From contig NZ_LN831026.1 in NCBI RefSeq assembly GCF_001457455.1, positions 2,294,001-2,358,000 of the forward strand: a stretch of DNA of 64,000 nucleotides. The letters run 5' to 3'. The DNA is from Corynebacterium diphtheriae (GTDB lineage Bacteria > Actinomycetota > Actinomycetes > Mycobacteriales > Mycobacteriaceae). Below, piece after piece: positions 27,116 through 35,956 of this stretch (position 1 is its first letter; each line of letters begins with the position of its first letter). Position numbers and translations under genes: made by a program. Under the pieces are notes generated by a model. The model was not told the origin of the DNA, made no database searches, and was given only the letters and a program-made list of their open reading frames with translations.

Positions 27116-27131
27116 ATCAAAAATGAGCGCC

Positions 27132-28088
27132 CTAGTTAGCTGGTGGGAAGAACTTCTCCTGGACTTCGCGGAGGGTATTTGCGGAGTGGATGAAGCGTTC
27201 CATTTCGTGGGCGGTGAGCTCGAGTTCCACAACGCGGTTGAGTCCGCCGCGGTTGATCACGGCTGGGGTACCAATGTAGATGTCTTCTTGGCCGTATTGT
27301 CCTTCGAGGTAGGCGGAGACAGGCAGTGCTACTTCTTGGTTGTGGATGATGGCGCGGGTAATGCGTGCTAGGCCCATGCCGATGCCGTAGGAGGTGGAGC
27401 CTTTGGCGTCGATGATGGTGTAGGCGGCGTCGCGGGTTTCTTCGAAGATTTTCTCTAGTTCTTCTTCGAGCCCTGGGTTCTTTTGCAGTTGGCGGCGCAT
27501 GGATACGCCGGCGACGGTTGCAGAGGAGAGGACGGGGAGTTCGGTGTCGCCGTGTTCGCCGATGATGTAGGCGTGGATGGAGCTTGGGGCGACGTCGTAA
27601 CGCTCGCCTAGCATGTAGCGGAAGCGTGCAGAGTCGAGGACGGTGCCGGAGCCGATGACGCGGTGGTGGTCGAATCCGGAGTACTTCCATACGGCGTAGG
27701 TGAGAATGTCGACTGGGTTGGAGGCTACGAGGAAGATGCCGTCGAAGTTGTTGGCCATGACGTTGTCCACGATGGACTTCATGATCTTCATGTTCTTGTC
27801 GACGAGCTGGAGGCGGGTTTCGCCTGGTTTTTGTGCCGCGCCTGCGCAGATGACTACGACGGCTGCGTCTTCACAGTCGGCGTAGGTGCCCTTAGAAACC
27901 TTCGTGCGTGACGACGCCCACACCACACCGTGGTTGAGGTCCATCACGTTGCCCTCGAGTTTTTTCTCATCGATGTCGATGATGGCGAGGTGGTCTACAG
28001 TACCCTGGTTGACCAGTGCGTATGCGTAGGCCACTCCCACGTCGCCTGCTCCGATGAGAACGACCTTGTTTCCGACGATGTTCTTCAC
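27132..28088 (-). CDS. ldh: L-lactate dehydrogenase (NAD-dependent)
   Basis: This cytosolic enzyme reduces pyruvate to L-lactate. The nucleotide-binding GAGDVG is at residues 14-19, the substrate-site arginine is in [13 protein letters not shown], and the catalytic histidine is in [10 protein letters not shown]. The length of 318 is normal. AGAAAGG precedes the GTG start by 5 nt. It is monocistronic, with an unusual array of 10-bp repeats over the promoter at 28178-28213. Confidence 0.96.
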   Translation of the reverse strand: MKNIVGNKVVLIGAGDVGVAYAYALVNQGTVDHLAIIDIDEKKLEGNVMDLNHGVVWASSRTKVSKGTYADCEDAAVVVICAGAAQKPGETRLQLVDKNMKIMKSIVDNVMANNFDGIFLVASNPVDILTYAVWKYSGFDHHRVIGSGTVLDSARFRYMLGERYDVAPSSIHAYIIGEHGDTELPVLSSATVAGVSMRRQLQKNPGLEEELEKIFEETRDAAYTIIDAKGSTSYGIGMGLARITRAIIHNQEVALPVSAYLEGQYGQEDIYIGTPAVINRGGLNRVVELELTAHEMERFIHSANTLREVQEKFFPPAN

Positions 28089-28177
28089 AATGACCTTTCT
28101 AAAATTCGTGATCGGCTCGTGAGCCTCTAGTGTGCCTAGTGTGCAGCGGTGTGGCAGTATCGTGCACAGCGGGACCC

Positions 28178-28213
28178 ATGCCCCATTATGCCCGATAATG
28201 TTGGAATATGCCC
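28178..28213 (-). promoter_or_regulatory. 10-bp phased ATGCCC repeats over the ldh promoter
   Basis: ATGCCC occurs at 28178, 28188 and 28208, and a degenerate copy (ATGTTG) at 28198, so four units are spaced exactly 10 bp apart. On the transcribed (minus) strand these read GGGCAT. CATAAT (28189-28184) is a good -10 candidate for ldh inside the array. Units on one DNA face suggest a cooperative regulator; SugR, LldR or GlxR, known ldh regulators in C. glutamicum, would be first to test. Confidence 0.5.
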
Positions 28214-28446
28214 GTGTTATTTGCTTTTTGTGTTGAGATATACCTTACAGCCCCAAGTGCACCCCAAAACCAAACCCCCTAAATAGGACGGCATTGCAAA
28301 GGAAACCATCCTACGAAAGTGGCTTCTCTAGCACGCATCACCCAGAATCAGTTATGCGGTAGTAGCAATCTACTATCCGCGGACAGCTTTCTTCGCCGTA
28401 ACCTCATCCCACGAGCTCATCACCACCGATTACTCTCGGTTTCACT
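28214..28446. other. Gap between the ldh promoter and the end of ndnR
   Basis: No gene is seen. Two hairpins lie at 28356-28380 (GCGGTAGTAG with CTACTATCCGC) and 28424-28439 (ACCGA/TCGGT). Both are just past the ndnR stop and may help end its mRNA, although neither has a U-run. Confidence 0.4.
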
Positions 28447-29172
28447 TTAGGATTTGCACTTCCGAGATTCGGTAGGCTTGAGGGTTGCAAATGGATCGGT
28501 TATTTCAAGGCGATCGGTAGTAAAAGTAAAAAGTCGAGCTGGCCGACCGCTGCCTATTGCTCGCGCGGTGGTCGGCTGCAGTTGATTGCGCCGTGTAAGT
28601 ATTCGTTGAAGATTGGTGGGAGAAACATTGTAGGTAAGGACGTGACTATATGTTTTAGCTAAATCTGAAATGGTAAATAAACGAGGTGCCAAGGCAAAAC
28701 CAATATTGGAATAAGATAGCTTTGCCCTTAAACGATATAGACCTTGTTCGATAATATTTTTGTGGTCAAAGGCTAGCTCATCCAGATCAACAAGGGGGGT
28801 AAAGCTACCGTTAGTAACAGATGGATCAATATCCCAAGGGATAAGACAGAGATGCGCCGTTGCAATGGTGCGGTCGTAGGGGTCTCTGTCTATAGCGCTT
28901 CGGGTATCTAGCTGCTCAATGTGACTGACCATGCTCGGGTGCACGCCACTAAGATATAGATGCCTTAAGCATGCATCTTTTAACATCTCATTAGTTTCTA
29001 AAGCACCACTTGGCAGAGCTGACATATCGGCATACGGCGGTCGCGATCGGATAACAGTTAGAACATCCACGCCTTGTTGGGGATGGACTCGGAACACGCA
29101 GGCAATGGATTCGTGTCGAAATTTCGGTGTCCCATTAGCATCGCGCAGTGGTCGAGATTTTGTAGAGCCCAT
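28447..29172 (-). CDS. ndnR: NrtR-family NUDIX-like transcriptional regulator of NAD synthesis (NdnR type)
   Basis: Residues about 15-150 form a NUDIX-like fold in which the catalytic NUDIX box is degraded (LPSGALETNEMLKDACLRHL). The C-terminus is a winged helix (TISDLAKTYSHVL, SPTNLQRILTRR). This is the NrtR architecture, in which NAD-related ligands release the repressor. In C. glutamicum the orthologous NdnR represses nadA and itself. Here it is divergent from nadABC with 56 bp between starts. TATCAT lies 7 nt before its ATG and overlaps the presumed operator, so autoregulation is likely. Confidence 0.85.
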   Translation of the reverse strand: MGSTKSRPLRDANGTPKFRHESIACVFRVHPQQGVDVLTVIRSRPPYADMSALPSGALETNEMLKDACLRHLYLSGVHPSMVSHIEQLDTRSAIDRDPYDRTIATAHLCLIPWDIDPSVTNGSFTPLVDLDELAFDHKNIIEQGLYRLRAKLSYSNIGFALAPRLFTISDLAKTYSHVLTYNVSPTNLQRILTRRNQLQPTTARAIGSGRPARLFTFTTDRLEITDPFATLKPTESRKCKS

Positions 29173-29179
29173 AAAGCAG

Positions 29180-29202
29180 ATGATACTGTAAAAACACTTA
29201 TC
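29180..29202. promoter_or_regulatory. Putative NdnR/NrtR operator and ndnR -10 box
   Basis: GATACTGT and ACACTTATC form an imperfect inverted repeat around AAAA. It covers TATCAT (29185-29180, minus strand), the likely ndnR -10 box, and lies about 30 bp before nadA. One site could silence both directions. The half-sites resemble NrtR-type operators as I remember them. Confidence 0.55.
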
Positions 29203-29228
29203 GCCCGACAGTCGAAAAGGGGCTATCC

Positions 29229-30146
29229 ATGAATTTGATGGATCTAGCTAATGAGCACGATGCTCTCATCCTGGCTCACAACTACCAGACGCCCGAGATT
29301 CAAGATGTGGCACACCACGTCGGAGATTCTCTAGCCTTGGCAAAAATTGCCGCCGAATCTCAAGCAAGCACAATTGTGTTGTGCGGAGTTTATTTCATGG
29401 CTGAGACTGCAAAGATTCTCAGTCCCGAAAAACGTGTAATTATCCCCGAACCTGAAGCTGGATGTTCGTTGGCGTCTTCAATTACCGCAGAACAACTACG
29501 CGCATGGAAAGCTGAACATCCTGAAGCTGCCGTAGTGGCGTACGTCAATACCACGGCAGAAGTTAAGGCTCTCAGCGACGTCTGTTGCACCTCTTCAAAC
29601 GCTGTGCGCGTGGTTGAATCAATCGACCCTGATCGCGATATCCTATTCCTTCCGGATCAATTTCTAGGAGCCCATGTTCAGCGCGAAACTGGACGAAAAA
29701 ACATTCATGTGTGGCTTGGGGAATGCCATGTTCATGCCGATATATCTCCGACACATATTACGGAAATGGCACATAACAACCCGCAAGCAGACCTATATGT
29801 CCATCCCGAATGCGGGTGTACAACCTCGGCGCTCTGGCTAGCTAGCCAAGGGGATATTCCACAAGCAAGAATCCTCTCTACTGGGGGGATGATGGAGGCA
29901 GCACGAAAAACTGCCGCATCCACAGTGCTAGTAGCAACAGAAATAGGGATGCTGCATCAACTACGTAAAGCCAACACAGCGACTGATTTCATTCCCGTCA
30001 ATCCTCATGCTGCCTGCCCATTTATGCAAATGATAACAATGGAAAAACTAGAAAAAGCGCTAGTCGAAGGGCACCATGAGGTACACGTTGATCCGGTTTT
30101 AGCCCAACGTGCACGTGGAGCCGTTGAGGCGATGATCACTCTATGA
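29229..30146 (+). CDS. nadA: Quinolinate synthase (4Fe-4S)
   Basis: NadA condenses iminoaspartate with dihydroxyacetone phosphate to quinolinate. The likely cluster ligands are C120 in VCCTSSNA, C195 in HPECGC and C263 in AACPFM. Residues [20 protein letters not shown] near the N-terminus are characteristic. The length of 305 is normal for the compact type. GAAAAGG precedes the ATG. It is the first gene of nadABC; the stop overlaps the nadB start (ATGA). A/T-rich codon use runs through the whole module. Confidence 0.95.
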   Translation: MNLMDLANEHDALILAHNYQTPEIQDVAHHVGDSLALAKIAAESQASTIVLCGVYFMAETAKILSPEKRVIIPEPEAGCSLASSITAEQLRAWKAEHPEAAVVAYVNTTAEVKALSDVCCTSSNAVRVVESIDPDRDILFLPDQFLGAHVQRETGRKNIHVWLGECHVHADISPTHITEMAHNNPQADLYVHPECGCTTSALWLASQGDIPQARILSTGGMMEAARKTAASTVLVATEIGMLHQLRKANTATDFIPVNPHAACPFMQMITMEKLEKALVEGHHEVHVDPVLAQRARGAVEAMITL

Positions 30147-31372
30147 TCTTCGAAGTTGATCTTGGCTCTACCGATTATATTGAAGAGCATGATGCCGTTA
30201 TAGTAGGCGGCGGGGCAGCAGGGCTTCGCTCTGCGATTAGTTTAGCTGAGAGAGGCATAAGCCCAATCATATTGACAAAAACTACTGTAGATGAATGCGC
30301 TACAGCATGGGCTCAAGGGGGGCTTGCTGCCGTGGAACCTCCCGATTCTTTTGAAAGCCATGCACAAGATACTCTCAAGGCTGGACACTATTGCGATCCC
30401 TTGATGGTTCGAGAAATGGTACAGCAGGCACCTGCAGTAATCGATGAACTCCGATCTTGGGGAATGCCGTTTAGTCCAGTTTTGCACCGCGAAGGCGGCC
30501 ATGCTGTTGCAAGGGTTTATAACACTGGGGATGGTGCCACTGGCGCTGCAATGCATGCAGTTTTATTGACCCGCGCAAAAAAAATGGGAATCAAAATCAC
30601 AGAGCACTTTAGAGCTGTAGATATTCTTACTAACGGCACAGCCGCGTGCGGCATTCGTGTACAGGATGAGAATGGCCGTATCGGGGAGCTACTAACAAAT
30701 ATCGTGGTTTTGGCCACTGGTGGAATCGGTAGAATTTTCGGGCGTACTACCAATCCAGTAACGGCTACTGGCGACGGCCTAGCCATGGCCATTCGCGCAG
30801 GCGCTCGTACTAAAAATATGCGATACGTCCAATTTCACCCGACCGTTCTTGATTCCCCCAGTGGGGTACTTATCTCCGAAGCAGTGCGAGGAGCTGGCGC
30901 GGTGATTGAATTATTTGATGGAACAACGATTCCATTGGCACCGAGAGATATTGTCTCAGCAGCGATCTGGAAAGCTGGTGGTCATGCCATCCTGAACTGC
31001 GAAAAAGTTGATTGGACGCAATTCCCAGCCATTGCACGACAACTTGAGGGGTATGACCTAGATCGCATTCCCATTGCTCCAGGCGCACATTATCACTGTG
31101 GCGGTGTGGTCGCAAATATTGACGGGAGCACATCAATAGATGGTTTGTATGCGGTTGGTGAGGTTGCGTGCACTGGGTTGCATGGCAGTAATAGATTAGC
31201 TTCCAATTCCCTTACTGAGGCAGTAACTATGGGGCGTCTCGTTGCAACTGGGCTGAATAAAAACCATGAATACACAAAACCCACTCCGCGTGCGCGCGTT
31301 ATGGAAAATCTCGATGCATGTAATCTTCGTTTGGTTAAAGAAGCGGTAGGACAGCAGCCATGGATGTTATAA
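30143..31372 (+). CDS. nadB: L-aspartate oxidase, short form lacking the C-terminal helical domain
   Basis: NadB oxidises aspartate to iminoaspartate with FAD. The nucleotide fold VGGGAAG is at 21-27, and the family segments [29 protein letters not shown] and [13 protein letters not shown] are intact. The protein stops at 409 residues, about 50 after the last FAD contacts, whereas E. coli NadB has about 540 with a helical C-terminal domain. No frameshift is needed to explain this, and the nadC start lies inside its last codons (13-bp overlap). C. glutamicum is reported to lack nadB. Confidence 0.9.
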   Translation: MIFEVDLGSTDYIEEHDAVIVGGGAAGLRSAISLAERGISPIILTKTTVDECATAWAQGGLAAVEPPDSFESHAQDTLKAGHYCDPLMVREMVQQAPAVIDELRSWGMPFSPVLHREGGHAVARVYNTGDGATGAAMHAVLLTRAKKMGIKITEHFRAVDILTNGTAACGIRVQDENGRIGELLTNIVVLATGGIGRIFGRTTNPVTATGDGLAMAIRAGARTKNMRYVQFHPTVLDSPSGVLISEAVRGAGAVIELFDGTTIPLAPRDIVSAAIWKAGGHAILNCEKVDWTQFPAIARQLEGYDLDRIPIAPGAHYHCGGVVANIDGSTSIDGLYAVGEVACTGLHGSNRLASNSLTEAVTMGRLVATGLNKNHEYTKPTPRARVMENLDACNLRLVKEAVGQQPWML

Positions 31373-32187
31373 ACAATGCCCTTAATGAAGATCTATGTTA
31401 TGGTCCTGACGTCACAACAGAAGCAATTTTTGGGCTAGAAAAAGCCGAGGTGCAATTTGTAGCACGTGCCCATGGGGTTCTGGCCGGATCTAGGATAGCA
31501 GAGGAAGTTTTTCGCACGTACGCTACGCAATTGAAAATGCGAATTGACACCGAAGTTCTGATTGAGGACGGCGAGGTGGTAGCCCCAGGAGACGTCATCT
31601 TAAGGATTTCTGGCCCGCTGCGTGTTCTTCTTACCGCAGAGCGCGTTGCACTCAACATAGTTTCGCATTTATCAGGAATAGCTACACATACCTCGAAATG
31701 GGTCAAGCAAGTCGCAGGTACAGAAACTCGCATTCGAGATACACGCAAAACGCTGCCTGGACTTAGGCAGTTGCAAAAATATGCCGTGGTATGCGGTGGA
31801 GGAATAAATCATCGCATGGGGCTTGGGGATGCTGCCTTGATCAAAGATAACCACATAGCTTATCGGGGGATTAAAGATTGTGTATCTATTATTCGTAAAG
31901 CACATCCACACATATCGATTGAAGTCGAATGTGACACGCTGACACAGGTTGCCGAAGCCCTTGACTCGGGAGTGCGACTCATTTTGCTCGATAATATGTC
32001 TGTTGACCAAGTAAAAATCGCCGTAGATATGTGCCGAAAAGCTCCACACCCTGTAGAAATAGAAGCTTCAGGCGGTTTAACGCTAGATGTTGCTTTATCT
32101 TATGCGCAGACTGGTGTTGACTATTTAGCGGTGGGAGAGCTTACGCATTCGGTGCGAGCTCTAGATATCGGTTGTGATGTGAATTAG
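31360..32187 (+). CDS. nadC: Nicotinate-nucleotide pyrophosphorylase (quinolinate phosphoribosyltransferase)
   Basis: NadC turns quinolinate and PRPP into nicotinate mononucleotide. Conserved active-site segments are TRKTLPGLR, GGGINHRMGLGDAALIKDNH, IEVECDTL and EASGGL. The 275-residue length is normal. The start overlaps the end of nadB by 13 bp, so translation is probably coupled. A hairpin terminator follows. Unlike the C. glutamicum operon as I recall it, no nadS follows. Confidence 0.96.
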   Translation: MDVINNALNEDLCYGPDVTTEAIFGLEKAEVQFVARAHGVLAGSRIAEEVFRTYATQLKMRIDTEVLIEDGEVVAPGDVILRISGPLRVLLTAERVALNIVSHLSGIATHTSKWVKQVAGTETRIRDTRKTLPGLRQLQKYAVVCGGGINHRMGLGDAALIKDNHIAYRGIKDCVSIIRKAHPHISIEVECDTLTQVAEALDSGVRLILLDNMSVDQVKIAVDMCRKAPHPVEIEASGGLTLDVALSYAQTGVDYLAVGELTHSVRALDIGCDVN

Positions 32188-32228
32188 TTTTCGGAAATGG
32201 GAGCTGTGTAATTCTAGATATCTAAGTT

Positions 32229-32276
32229 TTAACGGGCTGATTCCGATATTTCATCGGTTTCAGCCTGTTAATTGTT
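32229..32276 (+). terminator. Terminator after nadC
   Basis: TTAACGGGCTGA and TTCAGCCTGTTAA form a long stem with an inner CCGAT/ATCGG pair. It lies 42 bp past the nadC stop. Confidence 0.7.
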
Positions 32277-32393
32277 GGTAGTACCGCTACCTCACGTTAT
32301 ATTCTGCTGATTTCTCAGCTTCACGACGGAGTTTGTCCAGCGAAATACCTAGCCCTCCTTAGCGACATAAGCTTTCTCATTGCAGCCCTAGAA

Positions 32394-33056
32394 CTACGCC
32401 TCTGGGATTCCGCAGGCCACTCCGGTGGAGTGGTGCGGGCAGTATCCTAGTGGGTTTTTGTGCAGGTACTGCTGGTGCTCGTCCTCGGCCATGTAGTATT
32501 CGCCGGCTGGGGTGCTGGCGAGTGGCAGGATTTCGGTGGTGATGCGTCCGAGGCCGGCTGCGGCAAGTTTGGGGGCGTAGTGTTCTACGATCTCGCGGGC
32601 ACGTTGTGCCTGCTGTTCGGCGTTGGGGCCAGCGGTGTAGATCGCGGAGCGGTACTGCGTTCCGGTGTCGTTGCCTTGTCGGTAGCCTTGGGTGGGGTCG
32701 TGTGCTTCCATAGCTTTGACCACGAGTTCGTCGAAGGTGACCTGTGTTGGGTCGTAGACGACTTCGACGATTTCGGTATGGTTGGTGCGTCCGGTGCAGG
32801 TTTCGCGGTAGGTGGGGTTCGGTGTGATTCCACCGGCGAAGCCTACGGAGGTGTACACCACGCCTGGGGTTTCCCAGAACAGTTTTTCTGCTCCCCAGTA
32901 GCAGCCGATACCTATATATATGGTTTCGGTGCCTGGTTGACCTCGAAGAGTTCCTAGTACAGCGTGTGGCTGTGGGTTGGGCAGGACCGGGTGTGGTCCG
33001 CCTTTGAGTGCGTCTTTTTCTTCTACTAAGCGCGGTGCGCCAAATAACCATCCCAT
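32394..33056 (-). CDS. msrA: Peptide methionine sulfoxide reductase A
   Basis: MsrA repairs methionine-S-sulfoxide in proteins. The catalytic GCYWG box (C52, usually GCFWG) is followed by ETPGV, and the C-terminus has EYYMAEDEHQQYL and later cysteines for recycling. The open frame extends far upstream across sodA on the opposite strand, but homology begins near MGWLFGA. I give ATG 33056 (220 residues). A GTG at 33074, six codons earlier, is also plausible because CATAAT lies 7 nt before it. sodA is divergent, and both genes protect against oxidants. Confidence 0.92.
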   Translation of the reverse strand: MGWLFGAPRLVEEKDALKGGPHPVLPNPQPHAVLGTLRGQPGTETIYIGIGCYWGAEKLFWETPGVVYTSVGFAGGITPNPTYRETCTGRTNHTEIVEVVYDPTQVTFDELVVKAMEAHDPTQGYRQGNDTGTQYRSAIYTAGPNAEQQAQRAREIVEHYAPKLAAAGLGRITTEILPLASTPAGEYYMAEDEHQQYLHKNPLGYCPHHSTGVACGIPEA

Positions 33057-33150
33057 ATCGACATCAACGTGCACTTTGGGAATTATGTTCCACAATTTCG
33101 TGCAGTTCTTCGTTTTTCTGACCACGAAAGACACATTTCGCCAAATAATT

Positions 33151-33178
33151 GTTGCCAAATGTGAGGATTCACCTATCA
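33151..33178 (+). promoter_or_regulatory. Promoter of sodA with small palindrome in the spacer
   Basis: TTGCCA and TATCAT are separated by 16 nt. The spacer holds GTGA-GGAT-TCAC (33161-33172), a short inverted repeat that could be an operator. An AAAGGA ribosome-binding site follows in the leader. Confidence 0.5.
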
Positions 33179-33209
33179 TGGTAGGCACATCCAACGAAAG
33201 GAACGAAGA

Positions 33210-33809
33210 ATGACGTATACCCTTCCTGAACTCGATTACGCATACGACGCTCTCGAGCCACACATCGCTGCTGAGATTATGGAGCTGCACCACTCCAAGC
33301 ACCACGCTAACTACGTGAACGGTGCAAATACTGCTCTTGAGAAGCTGCAAAAGGCTCGCGAGAACGGTGAGATCGGTGCTGTTGTCACCGCTTTGTCCAA
33401 GGATTTGGCTTTCAACTTGGGTGGCCACACCAACCACTCCATCTTCTGGAAGAACCTCTCCCCTAACGGTGGCGGCGAGCCAACCGGCGCTTTGGCTGAG
33501 GCAATTGCCAAGGAGTTCGGTTCTTTTGAGAAGTTCAAGGATCACTTCTCTGCTGCGGCTCTTGGTCTGCAGGGTTCCGGCTGGGCTGTTCTCGGCTACG
33601 ATCACATCGGTGGCCGTCTGGTTATCGAGCAGCTCACTGACCAGCAGGGCAACATCTCCGCTAACCTGACCCCACTTCTTATGCTCGATATGTGGGAGCA
33701 CGCTTTCTACCTTCAGTACAAGAACGTGAAGGCTGACTACGTCAAGGCTGTGTGGAACGTCTTCAACTGGGATGACGTTGCTGCTCGTTTCGAGGCTGCT
33801 ACCAAGTAA
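33210..33809 (+). CDS. sodA: Superoxide dismutase (Mn/Fe)
   Basis: This cytosolic enzyme dismutates superoxide. The metal ligands are recognisable: H27 in [12 protein letters not shown], a histidine in HTNHSIFW, and Asp and His in [11 protein letters not shown]. The length of 199 is typical for the Mn/Fe family. AAAGGA lies 6-8 nt before the ATG. The gene has strong, biased codon use, suggesting high expression, plus its own promoter and a strong terminator. Confidence 0.97.
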   Translation: MTYTLPELDYAYDALEPHIAAEIMELHHSKHHANYVNGANTALEKLQKARENGEIGAVVTALSKDLAFNLGGHTNHSIFWKNLSPNGGGEPTGALAEAIAKEFGSFEKFKDHFSAAALGLQGSGWAVLGYDHIGGRLVIEQLTDQQGNISANLTPLLMLDMWEHAFYLQYKNVKADYVKAVWNVFNWDDVAARFEAATK

Positions 33810-33880
33810 ACCCACGTAAGCTTACGTAGCACTCAGTAGCTTTTCGCTACTGTGACTCTGAGTGAACAGAGCTCTTTTTC

Positions 33881-33910
33881 AAAGGCCCCCCTATAATCAG
33901 GGGGCCTTTC
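33881..33910 (+). terminator. Terminator after sodA
   Basis: AAAGGCCCCC and GGGGGCCTTT form a 10-bp stem with a short loop. It lies 71 bp beyond the sodA stop. Confidence 0.8.
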
Positions 33911-34057
33911 GCACATCTCAACTAAGGAAAGAAACTCTCAATAACACTCCTTATCTTTCGGCCATCCAGAACGGAAGAATGCAATTAAACACTATTGTTC
34001 AATGGCTTGAACTCTAGGATAGACTAAAGGCTTCCCATAAGCAACGAAAGGAAGCTC

Positions 34058-34594
34058 ATGAAAATTGGTGTCTTAGTAGGAAGCCTCCGCAAGGAGTCCT
34101 ACGCTCGTAAAATTGCTCTCAACGCCATCAACATGTTCCCCGAGGACTTCGAGGGCCAGATCATTGAAATCGGCAACCTCCCGCTGTACAACGCCGACCT
34201 CGAGGTCAACCCGCCGCAGGAGTACATCGACTTCCGCAACACCATCCAAAGTTGCGACGCCATCTTGTTTGTCACCTCGGAAAACAACCGCACGATCCCG
34301 GCTTGCCTGAAAAACGCCGTCGACGTCGGCTCCAAGCCCACCCCTTCGTGGACCGGCCTGCCTGCCGGCATCATGAGCCACTCCGTTGGCCGTATGGGCG
34401 GCTACAGCGCGCACAAGAACCTGCGCCTTGCCCTGTCCTACTTTGAGATGCCTATTACCGGCCAGCCTGAGGTTTTCCTCGGTCAGTCCCCTACGCTTTT
34501 CGACGGCGACAAGCTAGTCCCTGACACCGCAGCCTTTGTACAGCGCTACATCGACACCTTTGAAAAGCTCGTGCGCAAAAACGTACAGAGCTAG
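34058..34594 (+). CDS. NADPH-dependent FMN reductase family protein
   Basis: A flavodoxin-like fold of 178 residues. The N-terminal phosphate loop is GVLVGSLRKESYAR, and the family motif appears as LFVTSENNRTIPACLKNAVD. Members reduce FMN, quinones or azo dyes. The position next to sodA and msrA suggests a redox-protective role, but that is inference. AAAGGA precedes the ATG by 5 nt. The stop overlaps the convergent mannosyltransferase gene by 4 bp. Confidence 0.9.
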   Translation: MKIGVLVGSLRKESYARKIALNAINMFPEDFEGQIIEIGNLPLYNADLEVNPPQEYIDFRNTIQSCDAILFVTSENNRTIPACLKNAVDVGSKPTPSWTGLPAGIMSHSVGRMGGYSAHKNLRLALSYFEMPITGQPEVFLGQSPTLFDGDKLVPDTAAFVQRYIDTFEKLVRKNVQS

Positions 34595-35943
34595 GCGATA
34601 GCGATGGCAGCGCACGTAAGTGCGTAGATCGCCAGCACGCCGGTGGTGATGGCTGCGTATCTACCATCCTGCGCAGCCGTCCACGGCTTTGCCAACCACA
34701 GGGCAATTGCTATGAGGCTGGCAACGGCTAGGATCACGTAGCTATCACCAATAATGTGTTGCCATAGCGGCCAGCGCTCAGCGGCGCGGTCGTTTCGGGG
34801 CAGCAGCCAGTGCCCTTGGCAGATCATTGCCACAACACCGGATAGTGCGCCTGCTGCGAGCATGCGTCGTGGCGCATCTTTTTGGTTCACCAGCACCAAA
34901 AGAGCAGTTTGAACTGCAAAGACGATCCAGAGCCAGTGATGGCTCCATGATACCGGCGAGCACAGCAGGGCTACGAGTGCGTTCACGCACACAGCAGCCA
35001 CCGCTGCCTGCGACGTTCCCTGCGCAAGCAGTTTGTGCATGATCCAGGCGATCAGCACGATGGTGACCACGCATAGGAGGGCCCACGGCACCGCGCTGGT
35101 ATCTGCACCGAATAGCCTCGCCAGCACGCCTTTAAAGGACTGGTTGGACGGCCAGCTCAACTCGCCGATGCGGCTGGAGTCGTGCAGCACATCGAGCCAG
35201 TAGCTGCGAGAGTTTTCTGGGGAGATCCCCCAGGCAAGTGCGCTCATCCCCACGCCGGAGGCAACAGACCAGGCGGCGGCTTTAAAGTCGCGTTTGATCA
35301 GGAAGTACAGGCCAAAAACTGCCGGGGTAAGTTTGATGGCCGCGGCGATACCTACTAAAACACCACGGGGCAGCAGCGTTTTCCTAGCGAGGGTATCGAT
35401 CAGCACCAGCAAGATGAGGTAGACGTTGATCTGGGCGAACCAGATATTTTCGCGCATGGGCTCCAGCACTGCGGCGGCTGCGGTAACCACGAGCCCAAGG
35501 CGGTAGGCGTCGATACGCGTCCATGCAGGACGCTGACCTGCGATAGCCCGCGTAACTAGGACGCTGCACCACCACAAGGCAACCACGGAGCCGAGGTCGA
35601 AAAGAAGGGCGGCCACGCGCACCGGTAGGATCGTAAACGGCACGAACGCCAGCGCCGCAAATGGCGGATAAGTAAACGGCAGACTGATGTTGTGGACTTG
35701 GTAGCCCTGCGTATAGAGGTTTTTGTGCTCGGCAAAGGCCTTCGCCCCCTCGAAGTACACGCCGAAGTCGTAGTGATAAATAAATAGCGAGTCGAAGCCA
35801 TAGATGGGTTTACGCATAAAAAGAGCGTCATGATCCATCACACCTAGAACAAGGATCGTCGCAAGGACCAGCCAAGCCACCACCATGGTGCCACGCCAGC
35901 GGAGGAAGCGCAGCAAGCTGTGCTCGTCGCAGTTATTCATCAC
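34591..35943 (-). CDS. GT87-family polyprenyl-phosphate-mannose-dependent mannosyltransferase (DUF2029)
   Basis: A membrane protein of 450 residues with about eleven to twelve helices. The first extracytoplasmic loop has YDFGVYFEGAKAF and LPFTYPPFAAL, with the acidic pair typical of GT-C enzymes. Actinobacterial homologues add alpha-1,2-mannose in lipomannan and lipoarabinomannan synthesis; which linkage is made here is not certain. The GTG start at 35943 has TACTGT 7 nt upstream, so it is probably leaderless. The TM0106-type gene is upstream on the same strand. Confidence 0.85.
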   Translation of the reverse strand: MMNNCDEHSLLRFLRWRGTMVVAWLVLATILVLGVMDHDALFMRKPIYGFDSLFIYHYDFGVYFEGAKAFAEHKNLYTQGYQVHNISLPFTYPPFAALAFVPFTILPVRVAALLFDLGSVVALWWCSVLVTRAIAGQRPAWTRIDAYRLGLVVTAAAAVLEPMRENIWFAQINVYLILLVLIDTLARKTLLPRGVLVGIAAAIKLTPAVFGLYFLIKRDFKAAAWSVASGVGMSALAWGISPENSRSYWLDVLHDSSRIGELSWPSNQSFKGVLARLFGADTSAVPWALLCVVTIVLIAWIMHKLLAQGTSQAAVAAVCVNALVALLCSPVSWSHHWLWIVFAVQTALLVLVNQKDAPRRMLAAGALSGVVAMICQGHWLLPRNDRAAERWPLWQHIIGDSYVILAVASLIAIALWLAKPWTAAQDGRYAAITTGVLAIYALTCAAIAIA

Positions 35944-35956
35944 GCGTGTAACAGTA

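Noticed and set aside
28178..28213. CRISPR or tandem repeat array at the ldh promoter
   Set aside because: Units are only 10 bp with no spacers of CRISPR length.
30143..31372. nadB as a pseudogene
   Set aside because: The frame is intact to a natural stop that overlaps nadC, and the FAD-domain motifs are conserved.
33057..33815. N-terminal extension of msrA running antisense across sodA
   Set aside because: sodA is unmistakable on the other strand, and MsrA homology begins near 33056.
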